A DNA stretch of 64,000 nucleotides from Circinella umbellata. Taxonomy: Eukaryota > Mucoromycota > Mucoromycetes > Mucorales > Lichtheimiaceae. Below are positions 23,658 to 36,219 of this stretch, piece by piece. Both the position numbers and the translations under genes were made by a program. Numbering within the stretch: the stretch's first letter is position 1; each line of letters starts with the position of its first letter. The DNA lies in assembly GCA_025093555.1 (NCBI GenBank), contig JAIWNF010000001.1, positions 372,001 to 436,000 of the forward strand, given 5' to 3'. The notes beneath the pieces were generated by a model. That model had not been told where the DNA came from. It saw only the letters and a program-made list of their open reading frames with translations, and did not search any database.

Positions 23658-26600
23658 GATGGCAGAAAAAGAGACCGTGCAAGTAACCGACCGAACTGTG
23701 GTATCATCCTAAGGAGCACATACGGAGAATAAATAATATCCAATGAAATTCCTCGATTGGTCCGCCCAGGTTTGCTTTTTGACAGATGGCAAATTGCTTT
23801 TTTTTCAATGCACGCTATAACCATCAACGCGTTTGCTTGTTATCAGTTTTATGATCCATCATATAGCAGAAGTTTTGATTTATTAATATCTAAAATCCAA
23901 TATTGTGTGTAGTAACTACATTTTATTTAATATTGATATTCATGTAATTTATATTTTTATTCGTTTCTACAACTTTGTTTTTTCTATATGCATTACTATG
24001 TAAGTATTTACGTGTTTACTTTTTTCATGCACGGAAACAGTACAGATATAATAACGTAGGTAAATAAATAGCTGCTAGTAATACACCATTATAGCAGCGA
24101 TTGCTGGGAAAAACAAAAGGCTTACTTTGGCGGTTGGCATGGTGATTATTACAAGGTGTATAGTTGATATGGTTTATTGGTCGCGACAGCTTTACATTGA
24201 AACATATAACTTTGGATTAAATTTAATCTACTCTATATAAAAAGTTGTAGTATTCAGACATTTTTTTTCTTGCTATTAAAACAAATAATAGTTAATTTGA
24301 ACAAAATTATATACACAAAAAAGAGTTGCCCATATTATCTTTGTTATGTTTTGATTTCCATTCGGTGAAGAAGTTGTACGACGTAAATCTTATATGATTT
24401 TTAAAAATAGTTTTTTGAGTGTTGATAACACTATACTTTATAATGAACTTCGGCATTAATTAAAAATACTAGGGCTAAGCTTATATATTATTTCCGTCCA
24501 AATATACACAGTAATAAAGAACCTCAGCCAACCTGGCATTGATCTTTTTGAATAAGTAGAGGTACATTATTGCTCTTTTGATATATTATGGAAATCCTGT
24601 GATACGTCCTTTTTTTTGTGATATGGAAATTCACTATAAAAACTTTTATATATTTAAGAAGCATAGATCAAAGATAAGAGTACATATGATATCATTTTGT
24701 CACAGGCACTTAACCTGTCATGTACAGTATAATTTTGATCTTCTTTTTTTTAGATCATGATACTATAGTTTCTACCCCAATTTTCCATTTGAGGGTGCAT
24801 TATAATTGAAATCAGGTTTTGTTTAATAAAAAGCTGCTTTTTACTACTAGAGACGTCATTGTTGAAGGTGATTTTACTTTATGCTCCAAGAAAATTTTCA
24901 GCTCATGGATCGTCAGTCATCTGATAATATAAGCAAATCCTTTTTAATAGTAATGATGTCGTCATCCTACTCTATTGTTTTTTATACAAATTGATACGTT
25001 TTCAAAGTACAACCCATTTTGATCCAGATATAAACACTGATTGTCAACTTACATCTTATATATTTTTTTTTCGCCATACGTACACATGCTACATTGCTTC
25101 TTTTCCTATAAACTGATTTATATAGATAAAATAAAATTAGCCTTTTATAGAGACCATAATAATATAAATAAAAGCATAAAAGTAAGTAGAACACAATACA
25201 ACGCAACACAACACAACGAAAAGAAAAGAGTTGTGAAATTGATGATTGCAGACAACCAACGGAATGATTGCCCTATTTTTTCCTTGTACGACGGAAAGAT
25301 GGTTAAAAATATGTTTTCCCACAAGTACGAAAAAAAATATCGATATAAAACTAACTATTAAGTTCCAGAATTTTTTTTCAAAGAAAGAGTCGGTCCGAGT
25401 GCCTACATACACAGAAAACACTGTGCTTTACAAAAAAAGAAAAACTTTAAATTTATCGAAAATATTCAAAAACACAAAGTGATAGATTTCTTTATTAAGT
25501 GGAGTGAAAAAAGAAATGGATGATGAAAAAGATTTAGAGTATATCATATATTAGTAAAAGTAACCCTTGTATATTATCACGTATAAGTAATGTGAATATC
25601 ATAGGAACAGGATGCCTATCTTTAAATCTTATCATTACTTAAACAGCCAATAACAAAAACAGTAGTAAATATTCTTGTAATTTTTTTTTTTGATTTGAAA
25701 GAAACAAAAAAGCGGGGGGGGGAGGTCGTGAAAAGGCATATCGATACGCATTTTTTATACAAAACATCATTAAACTCAAGCCAAAAACATAATAATGATG
25801 AAAATGATGGCGATCAAAGACCAGATATAGTATATAAACTCTTTGTATTCTGATGATAATGTATGATAATGAACATACTCTATCTCGTGTGGATCTGTGC
25901 AACTAAAAAAGAAATATTCCGGTAGCCAAGACCAGGGGGCCACAGACACCATAAAAGAAGACAATCGAAGTGTCAGCACGTGCAGAAAAATGACGACTGC
26001 GTGTGCATTTAAACAACATTTTCTGTATTTTCTGGCAAGTTGCATATCAGGCATGATCGCTAATTTCTATTACTTATCCTTTTGTCAACAAGGATTGAGC
26101 GGAGATATGCAGATAATGGGGGAGTGGGAGAGAGAGAAGTGGACTGTTTTGGCTTTTTATGATTGAACCCTATACAGCAGCTTATATTATTCTTTACCTT
26201 TCTATCCCTTTCGTTCTTTTCTAGTCTTTTTCTCCGATCCCCACTAAAATAATACTTCTTCTATACATTCTCTCTTTCTCTTTGTCCCCCCAACTCTTAT
26301 GCTAATTTTTTAGTAGTGGAGAAAAACTTGAGTGGGGTTTTTTTTTCATTGTCTAGGGGAGTTATAAAAAAAAAAGTGGAGTATATAATGAAACCAAAGA
26401 ATATAAAAAAAAAAGCGACATCTTTTCTTTGGCAACAATAATAAATATGTAGTTGCCATTGGGTTAAGAAAAAAAATCATAATCAATTACTTATCGGGTA
26501 GAACAAAAGATACGTCATGAAACTTTGTTTTGGCGGGGCACCTTCAGGGGCGAAATATTAAAATTTATATGATGAATGGAATATTAGAAAAGAATTGAAT

Positions 26601-26755
26601 TTTTCCTTGGTTTGTTGGGGGTGTCAAAAAAGGGTTCCGTGCCACTGTGTCGGACTTTTTTTTCTCAAAAAAAAATGGCTATATAGTCCCCCCCAAAAAA
26701 ACTAGCTCACCGCGCTGCTTTTTCGTTTCTTTTACTTGTTTTCCCAGGTACACCC
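23658..26755. other. 3.1-kb intergenic region
   Basis: Holds the RPS18 promoter (minus) at its left end and the HAD-phosphatase promoter at its right. Otherwise AT-rich, with G-rich and A-rich homopolymers near 25680-25730. Frames at 24578-24760, 24982-25209, 25041-25361 and 25137-25421 have no supporting motif. The minus frame at 25776-26054 is listed separately. Confidence 0.45.
25776..26054 (-). CDS. possible small tail-anchored membrane protein
   Basis: A 92-codon minus-strand frame ending in a single hydrophobic helix (IYYIWSLIAIIFIIIMFLA) directly before the stop, the layout of a tail-anchored protein. The segment before it (CTDPHEIEYVHYHTLSSEYKE) is hydrophilic and protein-like. It is preceded by TTTCTTTTTTAG, a strong acceptor, so the real protein may consist of this last exon joined to an exon upstream rather than the contiguous ATG frame. 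No family recognised; chance is quite possible in this base composition. Confidence 0.25.
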   Translation of the reverse strand: MPDMQLARKYRKCCLNAHAVVIFLHVLTLRLSSFMVSVAPWSWLPEYFFFSCTDPHEIEYVHYHTLSSEYKEFIYYIWSLIAIIFIIIMFLA

Positions 26756-26762
26756 TATATAC
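26756..26762 (+). promoter_or_regulatory. TATA box of the HAD phosphatase gene
   Basis: TATATAC lies 38-44 bp upstream of the ATG at 26800 in a pyrimidine-rich promoter, implying a short 5' leader. Confidence 0.5.
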
Positions 26763-26799
26763 ACTCTTCTTTTATATTCATTACAACTTCATTTCAATC

Positions 26800-28162
26800 A
26801 TGGCCAAGATCCAAGTTTTCACTGATTTTGACGGTACCCTTTCTTTGGATGGTAAGTTATGCTCTGCTATATTCTTTAAAATACTTTGACTATCTTGTAC
26901 TTGTCAAACAGTAAAAATGCACGGTCCACTAATTATATTACAACAATAGATACCGGTCTTATGTTGATCGATGATCATCGTTCCCTTGGTCCTGAACGTC
27001 GTCGTGAAATTGAACACGATATTTTAAATGAAAAGATCACCTACAAGTAAATATATAATTTTGACAGATTATACACTATAATTAAGTTAAACAGCGAAAA
27101 AAAGTGAAGATACGTAACAAGAAACACTAATCGATTATTTCCTTTCTTTAAAAATACAGAGACGGTCTTACTGAAATGTGGGCTGCCGTTCATATTAGCT
27201 GGGAAGAAGCCTGGACTGATTATTTGGACAGTAAGTCATATTTTTATTATGAGACTATAAATTATTTATGTTCTTGGTGACATAAAATATGGCTAAACTT
27301 TTGTATCAACTCTATTTAGACTGTAAGATTGATCCTGGTTTCCCGGATTTCAATGACTACTGCCGTGAGAATAACTTCCCTGTCACTATTGTTAGCAGGT
27401 AATGATATATACAATGAGAACGATAGAGGGAAAGAGAGAGAGGGAAGGGAGAGTTCTCGAAAACAGAAGCACTTTTACTAAACTATAAAATTATAGTGGT
27501 TTGTATCCCTTGTTGTCTAAGATTATGAGCAACTTCTTGGGCGAAAAGGCAAAGGATATCAAGATCGTCTCGAACGACGGTGAATGTATTGACCGTAACT
27601 GGAAGATCACTTACCACGATGACTCGTAAGTAAATTGAGATTTATCACATATACTTTTCTTATGTCATCTCATTTAATAACACAAATCATTTTTTTTCTT
27701 TACAAATTAGTATCTATGGTAACGACAAATCAAAGAGTAAGTAAAATTAAGAGACGGAGTTAAAGCAATCAGTATATGGGAACGGGAAATATGTATGATA
27801 AGAGGAATGGATGGGTTATTGGAATAGAGTGGATATTGATTAGAAAAGGTTTTCTAATATTTAAATTATCGTCATTCATTATAATAATAGCTCTTCAAGC
27901 TGCTCGTGAAGCTGCTCCTGAGGGTACCATCTTTGTCTTCTGTGGTGATGGTGTCTCGGATATTTCAGCTGCCAAACACGCTGATGTTCTTTTCGCTCGT
28001 AAGGATCGTGACTTGGAAACCTACTGTAAGATGCATCAAATCCCCTATATTGCTTTCGATACTTTCCATGAAGTTCATGCTGTCACCAAGAAATTGGCTG
28101 ATGGAAAGGCAAAGATTGAAAAGGATGAAAAGACTGGCTTCTGCAACGTCGTTGATTTGTAA
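26800..28162 (+). CDS. HAD-superfamily phosphatase (phosphoserine-phosphatase-like, YNL010W type)
   Basis: Seven exons: 26800-26851, 26950-27046, 27160-27230, 27320-27398, 27497-27625, 27711-27736, 27891-28162, giving 241 residues. Motif I is FTDFDGTLSLDG near residues 7-18 (nucleophile Asp9, acid/base Asp11). Motif II is TIVSSGLYPL (Ser). Motif IV is FCGDGVSDISAAKHAD, the metal-binding Asp pair. The cap region contains WAAVHISWEEAW. Length and motif order fit the cytosolic fungal small-molecule phosphatases related to yeast YNL010W and to PHOSPHO/MtnX enzymes. The exact substrate cannot be read from sequence. Codon bias is high, as in RPS18, and a TATA box lies close to the start, suggesting strong expression. 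Exon 6 is only 26 nt. Confidence 0.9.
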
Positions 28163-28572
28163 ATAGATTATTTTAATAACATCATCATCCAATCCCCCCC
28201 CCCTCTTCCACAATGAATCATTTATAACTTACTGGTCAAAACAAAAACAAAACACAATCCTCCTCGCTTTATTCAACAAAATGATCCGACCTTTTTTTCA
28301 AGCTTTTTTTTTTTTTCTTAAAAAAAAAGCTCTCATATTCATACCAAAATAGAGAAAATATATTTTTTTTTTGTTTTTAAATCAATTTTTTTCTGTATAT
28401 ATTTTTGTGTAGATGTATGTATTAAAGTGATATAGTTTTTGCTATACTGCAATAAAAAATGAGATATATAACAAGTACTACTTTGACTACTGAAGAGACC
28501 CAACTTTCCCGATTGGATTTAAACCACGATATATATATTTTTTCACTTTTTGTCATTGCATAAATTATATCG
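28163..28572. other. intergenic, 3' UTR and promoter
   Basis: C-rich and T-rich runs (about 28192-28205, 28303-28318) follow the phosphatase stop. No gene seen. A TATATATA stretch near 28530 may serve the next gene. Confidence 0.5.
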
Positions 28573-31500
28573 ATGGGGGTATTCAGTACAACTACCAATT
28601 CATTGACACCTCATGTTACCAATGAAGGAAGTCAAGTTTCTGAACAAGAACTTTCTCGTCATGTTACTAATATTATGAAAGAGCATCAAAAATTGAACGA
28701 GGTATATATACATACACATACATACAAGCGATAAAAACAAAAACGCGATAAACGCGTTTAGCTTCTAGTTGAATTCGAAAAAGAAAGACATGAGACTAAC
28801 TTTAATCTCGGATGGAATCAAAATACATATTTACATACACATAGAATAATGACATGAGTATGGTCAATGATCACAATGTCGATAATGAATATCAAATCCC
28901 CTTTATAAAAGTAATAGAAAATACTCTGAAAGCTGCTAAAGTTTATAATCCGGCTGCACAATATACAATTCTTCAAACGATAACGAATGTTCTTATCAAT
29001 GAAGAACTACAAAGTGATAAATATGTAAGCTGTTCTTTTTTTCTCGTTATGACCATGGAAAATAATAGATAGATTATATGTTATTATCAAGCTCATATTC
29101 GCACAACCTATATATTATATATTATATATCATATGAATTTTAATATAATGTACGATATAGCAATCGTTTTATAAAGAGGTTGGGTGGGATTTATTGGAGT
29201 GGATTGAGCCATTTATGTACGCTGCAAATGGAGAAGAACCAATAAATTCAAAAGTACGACGTAATGCTACCCAACTATTTCGACGTATTGCGCAGCAAGT
29301 GAGTGAAAAAGAAGTTATGATGCTTGCTATGGAAAAAATGAGTATGATTGATTGGGATGATATTGTACTGGATGAAGAAAAAAGTATACGCGAAGCTATT
29401 AAAATGGTTGAATACTTTGAAATTTTTGGTGAAGGTAAAAGAAAAGAGAACTTTTTTTTATATTGTTTCAGTAAAAAAAATGGTAAAATAAAAAGGTATA
29501 AGAAGAATTTACAAAGTATACCATGTTCTATCTAAAATATATATTCAGCTTTAGAAAGACTTAAGTCTTCTACAATGATATTGGATCGTATTATATACCC
29601 AACCCACTACTGCTCGAAAGCAATTCAATTCTTAGAGACGATTCTTTATGAGCATTCATCATGGGGTGACAATGAACGACCTATGAGTCAATGGGATCAA
29701 ATTATGTTTGTTGTTATGAATTCTCTCTTAGATTTCGTGGAGTATTGTAAATGTACTACCATGGTGAATAATAATAAACATCCATTATTTAATGAAGAGT
29801 TAGAAGCGGTAAGCTATCAATCAACAATTCTTTATTTAAAAAATAATGAATGGTTAATTTATGGGTTTTTTTCCTTCTTCGCGTAATAAATAATAATAAT
29901 ATATGTATGTGTAGAAGCCTAAATCAAGCGATCTGGGACAAGATAGTGATGAAGCTAAACGGTGGTATTTGGGCACCTATCTATTAAATCTCATATTTGA
30001 TAAACTTGTATTAAACATGGATATGGACTTGACAACCATCTATTCTCATCTGTATCCGTGGAAATATAATATTAAACGTCCTTTTCAAAACAAATCCAAG
30101 ACAATTGAAATGTACACCCCTGGTGGGAAAACTAAAATGTTGGATTTAGTATTTCGTTGCGCAGTAAGTTTTTTTTTTAAAAAAAATCGGATATCTTCTG
30201 TACATAGATATATATATGTACAGACATGCAAAAATTAATGTTCAATCTATATATATAATATTTAGAGAATAGTTAAATCCCTTGGTATAACATTTGATGG
30301 TCTTTTACGCTTGAGACGTTTTTTGGGAGAACCAAAGCATAATGGCAGTGAAGAAGAACAGGAAAAGAATGAAAAGGAAAAAGTCAATTCAAATATTTTT
30401 ACATTATCATATAGCGGGATTACTTCACTCTTAGCTATATCAATTTATGATGCCTATATAGTTGGCCCAGCGTTTGATATGCCTCATTTAGGATTATTGC
30501 CAATGATTATTGATCCTCAATGGATTGGTCGTGAAATGTTAGGTCTTATCTTGCGTTTAGTTACAGAGTATGTACTGATTCAAATTATGAATATATATTT
30601 TTTTTCTTTTTCAATGAAGAAAACTGTTTATTGACAAGACTTTGATTATGCATATATGTAGACCTCAACGAACGAATCGTGTAGATAAAGGATTGTTTTT
30701 ACTTATTTACTTGGCAAAACATGTGAATGTAAAAATAGATCAACAAATGTTAGTTGAGTATCAACTACCTGGTCCATTAATAACGTTACAAAAGTTTGAT
30801 TTAGTTCAAGGTTTAGAGGTTACTTTTTTTTATTATAAGACCTGTGATAGAAGAAGAGAGAAAATATTGATGATAAAAGAAAGGCGCGTAGATGACCATG
30901 ATTTTTAATCGTGCTAATTTGGTATTTTTTTAGATCATATCTTCTACTGCCGCCATGTGTCCTAATGCTGATTTGCGTTATGCTGCATATCAGATGATTC
31001 GTTGCTTTATTGATATGTGTACAGCGGAAGCACAATTATTTGTGCTCCTTAAGCTTCTTGAAAGTTGTCCATTTCAGCCTATGCGTGCTGCTACCGTCAA
31101 TTTACTTAAAGATCGTATTGCAAATGCCTTTGAAAATGATGTAGGAATAATAATCAAAACAAGAAAATATTGTTTTTTCGTTGTTAAACTTTCTCTTTTA
31201 AGAAAATTATTAATAGTAAATCTTTATTATTACTATTATTATAGGACGACTCAAATTTTTTCAACAGTCATGTTATTGCAGACAAATTCTTTCCACTTCT
31301 TTTCCAAAAACCAAGCCCATCGAAATTATGGGAGACGTATGGATATGAAATGCAAGTACTCAATTTATACTTGTATCTACTTATGCGTGATAAATCCGAT
31401 AATCAGGTAAAGAAAAAAAGAATACAGATTCGAATATTGCAAAAGGAGAGGAGAGAAATAAAATAATTACATACCGAACAAAAAAAAAAACTCTTTCATT

Positions 31501-31798
31501 TCTATTTATATAGTCCGGTGTATGGGATGATAATATAATTGACTCTGTTAAGAGTATTTATTTGGTGCCATTGAAGAAAGCAATTGAAATATTACATACA
31601 GAAGATTCTGCAAATGATGAAGAGGTAAACTATATATACAGTCGTTTTGTATTCTATACGATTAAAATAGAGAATGTGATACCAATACAATGATTGTACA
31701 TTTCTTAGACGAGACAATCTCATGCAATGCAATTGAGCTTATTAAGCAACACATTAGATCAAGTTAATGAACTTCTTAATAAAAAGAATAATCAATAA
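28573..31798 (+). CDS. YAP-binding / ALF4 / glomulin-family protein
   Basis: Eleven exons: 28573-28701, 28845-29024, 29161-29434, 29549-29808, 29915-30163, 30266-30567, 30662-30818, 30934-31140, 31245-31406, 31514-31624, 31709-31798, giving 706 residues. It is an all-helical repeat protein. Recognisable segments are PAAQYTILQTITNVL, CSKAIQFLETIL, GLFLLIYLAKHVN, the conserved block DLRYAAYQMIRCFID, then MRAATVNLLKDRI and the C-terminal LYLYLLMRDKSDNQ followed by SGVWDDNIIDSVKSIYLVPLKK. This matches the fungal Ybp1/Ybp2 and plant ALF4 / animal glomulin superfamily. Known members act in Yap1 oxidative signalling and kinetochores (yeast) or bind RBX1 and inhibit cullin ligases (glomulin, ALF4); which applies here is unknown. 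The exon 1 to 2 junction skips a tempting in-frame stretch at about 28761-28850 that lacks a donor. Confidence 0.75.
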
Positions 31799-32522
31799 CA
31801 ATAGCGATAGCGACAATGGATTATTAAGTCCTCCTCCACCTTCCGCCTTATCTTTCCAAATACAACAATTATATTTCGTACATATGTCCACAATACTTTA
31901 TTTGCTTGTGTAAAATAAATAAAAAATGAAATTCATATTCTTATGGGGAGGTTTGTAAAAAATCAAACATGCAGGGTATTGATTATGATAAATTTATGTC
32001 GTTCTTAATTTCTGCAAACGATATATCATCAGTTAATGAAAAGAGGTGGAAGAAGAAAATGATCAACGTGATTTTGATTTTTTGGTTGATGACTTTCGTT
32101 TTGATTTTGTAGGTAATGGTGAAATAGAAGTTTCTTCTTGGTGCTTTGGGGTATCATCTGGAGGCTAATTATGGAAAGTGTTTTATATTAAATATTAAAT
32201 ATTAGATATTTGTATTTTGCCATTATATTAGATCTATTTATTTCTTACTTTATAAAATCGCTCAAGATTTTGTTTAATTTCATCTTCATCTCGTTTGTTT
32301 ACTATACGATATAACCTATTCTTACGTGGAGACACGTCGAAAAGAAAATAGAGTTAAGAATTATATAGAGTAGAATGAATGAACTGTTTGTTCAAATGTC
32401 GTAATTAAGCATATTAGGCAGAGTATCAGTAAAAACTCAATCCAAGATATTAATTGTTTTATCATGTGAGTCCATAAAGAGACTCCAAATGTAAATCCTG
32501 CTCAATTATGAATGGGAGACTA
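31799..32522. other. intergenic between convergent genes
   Basis: The 3' regions of the ALF4-like gene (plus) and the Sds3-like gene (minus). AT-rich, no gene seen. A few codon-like minus- or plus-strand stretches near 32000-32170 are not bounded by splice sites or a start. Confidence 0.5.
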
Positions 32523-33429
32523 CTAGGTATCAAAAAAAAGGATATGATCATTTATGCTTTCTATTTCTTCATCAACATTATCGTCACTATCGTCGTTATT
32601 GGTAGAGAAATTCCATGAAATACCGACACGTGCAACTAGTTCTTTGATGGATCTAGGATATCTTTTTCGTCGTCGTTTTGGTGCTAATTGAAGATCAAAT
32701 TTAGTATGTGAGAAATATATATTTATATATATGTCTGTGTGATGCAATAATTGTAAGAAGAAAAACACACCATCGGGTGGATATAATGATTCCCATGCGA
32801 CTTTTAAATTTGCTTTTGCTGTTTCGAACTCCTGTTTAAGTTCTTGTTCCTCAGCATCAAAAAGTCGTTCCGTTTGTTGAATCCTTCGTTGTCTCTTTAA
32901 TTCTACAACTTTTAACCTATGATCTCGATCACTCTCAATTTCTTTGATGGTTGCTCTGAACATTGGATCCAGATGTTTTGCTTTTATCATTTTTTCAAGT
33001 GCATTGCGCTTTTGATGATAAATACTATTGTTGTTACATCATGCAAGGTATCAGATATCGTTATCATTATTAATTTTTTTTTACTCACTCCCCCTCCCAC
33101 CTTACTTTGTACGATTTTCGTTAAAGTGTTGTTCTAATTGCCTAAAAAGATTATCGCATTCATCCCATTTACTGGAATGCGGTAGATCATTGATATCATT
33201 TTGTTCCTCTATATGATAAGTAACAAAGTGCATTTTTCAGTATAACATGTTTTTTTTTTTGGTTGCCATTAGCAACAAAATTATTTCACAATATTCATTG
33301 CATTATTTAATTTAAGGTACCTTCAGATTGATATTCATATTCAGTTAATTCTGCAGGAATGACCCTAGGAACCCTCTTTTTCTCGTTATGTTCAATGGAA
33401 GATGAACGGGACCTTGATGAATTAGACAT
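32523..33429 (-). CDS. Sds3-like subunit of an Rpd3L/Sin3 histone deacetylase complex
   Basis: Four exons, in coding order: 33321-33429, 33106-33208, 32771-33024, 32523-32683, giving 208 residues. The N-terminus is Ser/Arg-rich and acidic. The core is a long charged coiled coil: LFRQLEQHFNEN, NIYHQKRNALEK, then HLDPMFRATIKEIESDRDHR followed by LKVVELKRQRRIQQTERLFD and EEQELKQEFETAKANLKVAW. This is the pattern of the Sds3/SUDS3/BRMS1 family (IYxxKxxxLxxxL...HPxYxxxxxxLxxxRDxRL...EFExxKxxLxxxL). Family members scaffold the Sin3-HDAC complex in the nucleus. A basic KRRRKRYPRS segment near the C-terminus may be a nuclear localisation signal. It is divergently transcribed from ITPA with 143 bp between start codons. 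Confidence 0.75.
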
Positions 33430-33572
33430 TATTGGATAACAAATGAAGTGATAATAATCCAAAAAAAGAAAGATACATGAAAAATCCCGCGAAAAACAAG
33501 CCGCCGTCATATCAAATTTCTTTGTCGCGTTTCTACCATTTTTTTTTCTATTCGCTACTACTAATCTAAATA
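33430..33572. promoter_or_regulatory. bidirectional promoter, Sds3-like / ITPA
   Basis: Only 143 bp separate the two opposed start codons, so both genes must share this promoter. It contains a GTCGCG-like GC patch within AT-rich DNA; no clear TATA box in either direction. Confidence 0.6.
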
Positions 33573-34717
33573 ATGTCATCGTTGAGCAAGATTGGTAAAT
33601 AATAGTTATATTTATGTTTGCATAACAATTTAGAAAATAAAATAAAAAGGAAGCGGTTTCTTAAAGATAAGGAATGACTATTAACTAAGGAAACATATAA
33701 AGTCTTTGTCACGGGCAACAAGAATAAGCTTGCTGAAGTTCAACAGATCTTGTCGGGCACCATTCAAGTTGAATCGCATAAAGTTGACTGTAAGGAAATG
33801 AAACGAAATAAAAAAAAAGCTTATTATTGAATACACTGTACTTATATCCATATATAACCGATTGATATGATATTATCTTCAAAACTGAAATAGTACCCGA
33901 ATATCAAGGAACTACTCAAGAAATTGCTAAAAAGAAATGTCAATTGGCTGCAGAAATGGTATTTTAACTGGGTCATTTGTTATCTGTCCACCGCACATAT
34001 CATTAGTACAATATGCTTACTGGACCCTTCAAACACTCTCATTATTTTTAGTTGAATGGACCTTGTATAACTGAAGATACCTGTTTATGTTTTAAGGCCA
34101 TGAATGGAATGCCTGGTCCTTATATGTAAGACACTTATATTGTCTTTAAGAAGTTAAAAACAGTTAGTAACTAATACTTATGATTGTATATAGCAAATGG
34201 TTTTTGGATGCCAATGGTCCCGAAGGCCTTGTTAAGATGTTACAAGGATTTAATGATTTCTCAGCATATGCTCTTTGTACATTTGCTTATTGTGAAGGTC
34301 CTGGTCATGAAGCTATTGTTTTTGAAGGAACTACAGATGTAAGTAGCTCTTATTAATGATTAATTATTTTATTTCCATGTATACTGTGATAAAAGAAGCG
34401 AAGAAGCTTATTCTCTTCTTTTTTTCTTTTCTCTCTTAAGGGTAAAATCGTACCTCCACGTGGCCCTCGAACATTTGGCTGGGATTGTGTATTCCAACCT
34501 GATGGATTTGATCAAACGTAAGTTGTTTTTTTAAATATAATTTATGATGCGGTGATAATAATAAAAGCACTACAAAATATATACTTATTTTTTAAAAAAA
34601 AACCCAAAAAAATACATTCATGATAGGTATGCTGAAATGTCAAAAGAAATCAAAAATACCATTTCGCATCGCTTCCGTTCTATTGAAAAATTGAAGGCTC
34701 ACTTGAGCCAATTGTAA
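33573..34717 (+). CDS. HAM1: inosine triphosphate pyrophosphatase (ITPA/HAM1)
   Basis: Seven exons: 33573-33594, 33703-33789, 33894-33958, 34052-34125, 34194-34338, 34441-34517, 34627-34717, giving 186 residues, the normal size. It hydrolyses ITP, dITP and XTP to monophosphates, cleaning non-canonical purines from the nucleotide pool in the cytosol. Visible motifs are [13 protein letters not shown] (substrate-binding loop), [36 protein letters not shown] (catalytic ED with the GxPGxY loop), [31 protein letters not shown] and the terminal SHRFRS. All introns are canonical. The first exon holds only seven codons and one base. Confidence 0.95.
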
Positions 34718-34894
34718 AAATAAATGCTATGGACGAAAATGAAATAATAACTTTTGCTCAGTTACTCAATTTTTTTAAACTGGAATTTGCCTTAACTGTT
34801 CTTTGAATGGATTTCTTCTTTAGCCTGACCTCGCTTGCGTACCATTATGCAAATCAGGAAATCCGTAAAGAATATATATATAAAGCTTAATATG
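34718..34894. other. ITPA 3' flank
   Basis: Short AT-rich 3' region before the first 7TM relic; nothing else seen. Confidence 0.5.
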
Positions 34895-35440
34895 TTTTAA
34901 AAGGCATACCGTTATGGGGTGACTTGACTATATCAATCGGTGTTACTGCTGCTCTTTAATTCAATATATATCAGCTATTATTACATTTGGGCTGATAATG
35001 TACTTGCTTTTTTGATTTAATTTTTTTTAGAAGAGGGGGTGAAAATGGTGATTATATGTATTTCGACAACAACATGAAGTCTGTCTTTATCTATATACCC
35101 CTAGTTGCTGTTATAAATGCTTATGCAATAACGGTCACAGCTCAAAGAATCTTCCATAATAACGAAAGTTATGACTTCTATGTGACATTTATTCTAGAAA
35201 CAATTTTGGTCAAAGTTATTGGATCGTTCAGTTTGATATCTATGATCATTTGTTTTTCAATGGTTGCATGGCCTGGTTTTCTACGAACATATCATGGTAG
35301 TAGTCATCAACCAATATAAAATCAACCCCCACTATCGTATGCCACTGCTATTGCTGATTCTAAGAGCCCCAATGACGATAATAGTAATTTCATTGACAAT
35401 GATCTAAGACAATATTTGATTAGTTAACAACAAACACGAC
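34895..35440 (+). pseudogene. decayed 7TM gene copy, C-terminal half
   Basis: A frame at 35056-35319 matches helices 6-7 of the intact gene at 38986: KSVFIYIPLVAVIN against KLSFITVLILSYIV, and ILETILVKVIGSFSLISMI then MVAWPGFLR against SIDTIMVKILGLVCLMVV then PTIWWPSIS. Upstream (about 34910-34970) a broken stretch ends GVTAALFN, like helix 5's HLTAAIFN. After an in-frame TAA at 35317-35319 the same frame stays open to about 35430, with a PPLSY...PNDDNS...QYLIS tail resembling the intact gene's ELPMYSK...NNSDD...QQLIT. Helices 1-4 are missing or unrecognisable. Same orientation as the intact copy, so a tandem relic. Confidence 0.7.
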
Positions 35441-35689
35441 TGAGTAGATAATAGCAATAACACTACTTGACAACAATGTATAAGGGACCACTTTATGATG
35501 AACGATACAACAGTAAAAAAACAAATTTATTTAATAAATTGCAAATTTGAATGTATCACAAATATTCTATGTGCAGTAATCATGTTTGTGCATAATTTAT
35601 TTTAAAAAATGCATAGTGTTATTTAATTTTTTGAAATTGGATACGTAACGGTGTTTTTGAAATAAAAAAGAAAATGGTTGCTATTCATG

Positions 35690-36075
35690 GTTCGTAAATG
35701 AAGTTGAGCCCCAAACAAGTGCTTCACGTATTACGTTTATCATTATAGCAGCCAAATGTTATACGTATATGCGACAAACTATTAATGATAGAGAAGGAGA
35801 GGGTGAGGCAAACTCAGTAACAATGATACGTCGTATCACTCACAATTATGTATCTTTTAGTTCTATTGTTTGTTACACATTCAAAGATGAAGATGGAAAC
35901 CTTTCTTTTTCTGCGATTCAGGGGATTAGTCACTTCGTTGGTTTGACTTGGAAGTTGCGCTTGTTGTTGACTTTTATTCTCAGTACGTACGTATCATATT
36001 ACCATATTATCATTTTTCTTTTCGTATTAACCATTAATAGTTATATTATTCATGCCAGGTCTTCAGCCTCATGAC
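35690..36075 (+). pseudogene. possible decayed 7TM fragment, helix 2-3 region
   Basis: The frame at 35769-36074 includes VSFSSIVCYTFKDEDGNLSF followed by SAIQGISHFVGLTW. It weakly parallels the intact gene's helix 2-3 region (MIVSSIIKIAMNKI and DGEAILPSYTAIHFFELIYP). The match is only position-by-position similarity by eye. It sits between two clearer relics. Confidence 0.35.
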
Positions 36076-36219
36076 TACCGTTGAGCCTTGCTAATTTAAA
36101 ATGGAACGTCTCTTTTTTTCTCTGTAAATCCTAGAAAAATACAACGCATGTAAAAAAGCGGGATAATTGCCGATAAGTTTTCTTCTTATTTTTCATAATA
36201 ATCACTTCTAATACCATGG

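Noticed and set aside
24121..24140. Minus-strand ATG followed by MPTAK and a GTAAGC-like donor upstream of RPS18
   Set aside because: Considered as the RPS18 first exon, but the family begins M-S-L and the 27-nt exon already encodes SLVV, so ATG|GTATGG at 23657 fits better. It may be a first exon of something else, but nothing continues it.
28761..28850. Open stretch LLVEFEKERHET in the ALF4-like first intron
   Set aside because: It follows a CGTTTAG acceptor and looks coding, but has no donor before an in-frame stop; the ACTAAC inside it is a better branch site for the longer intron.
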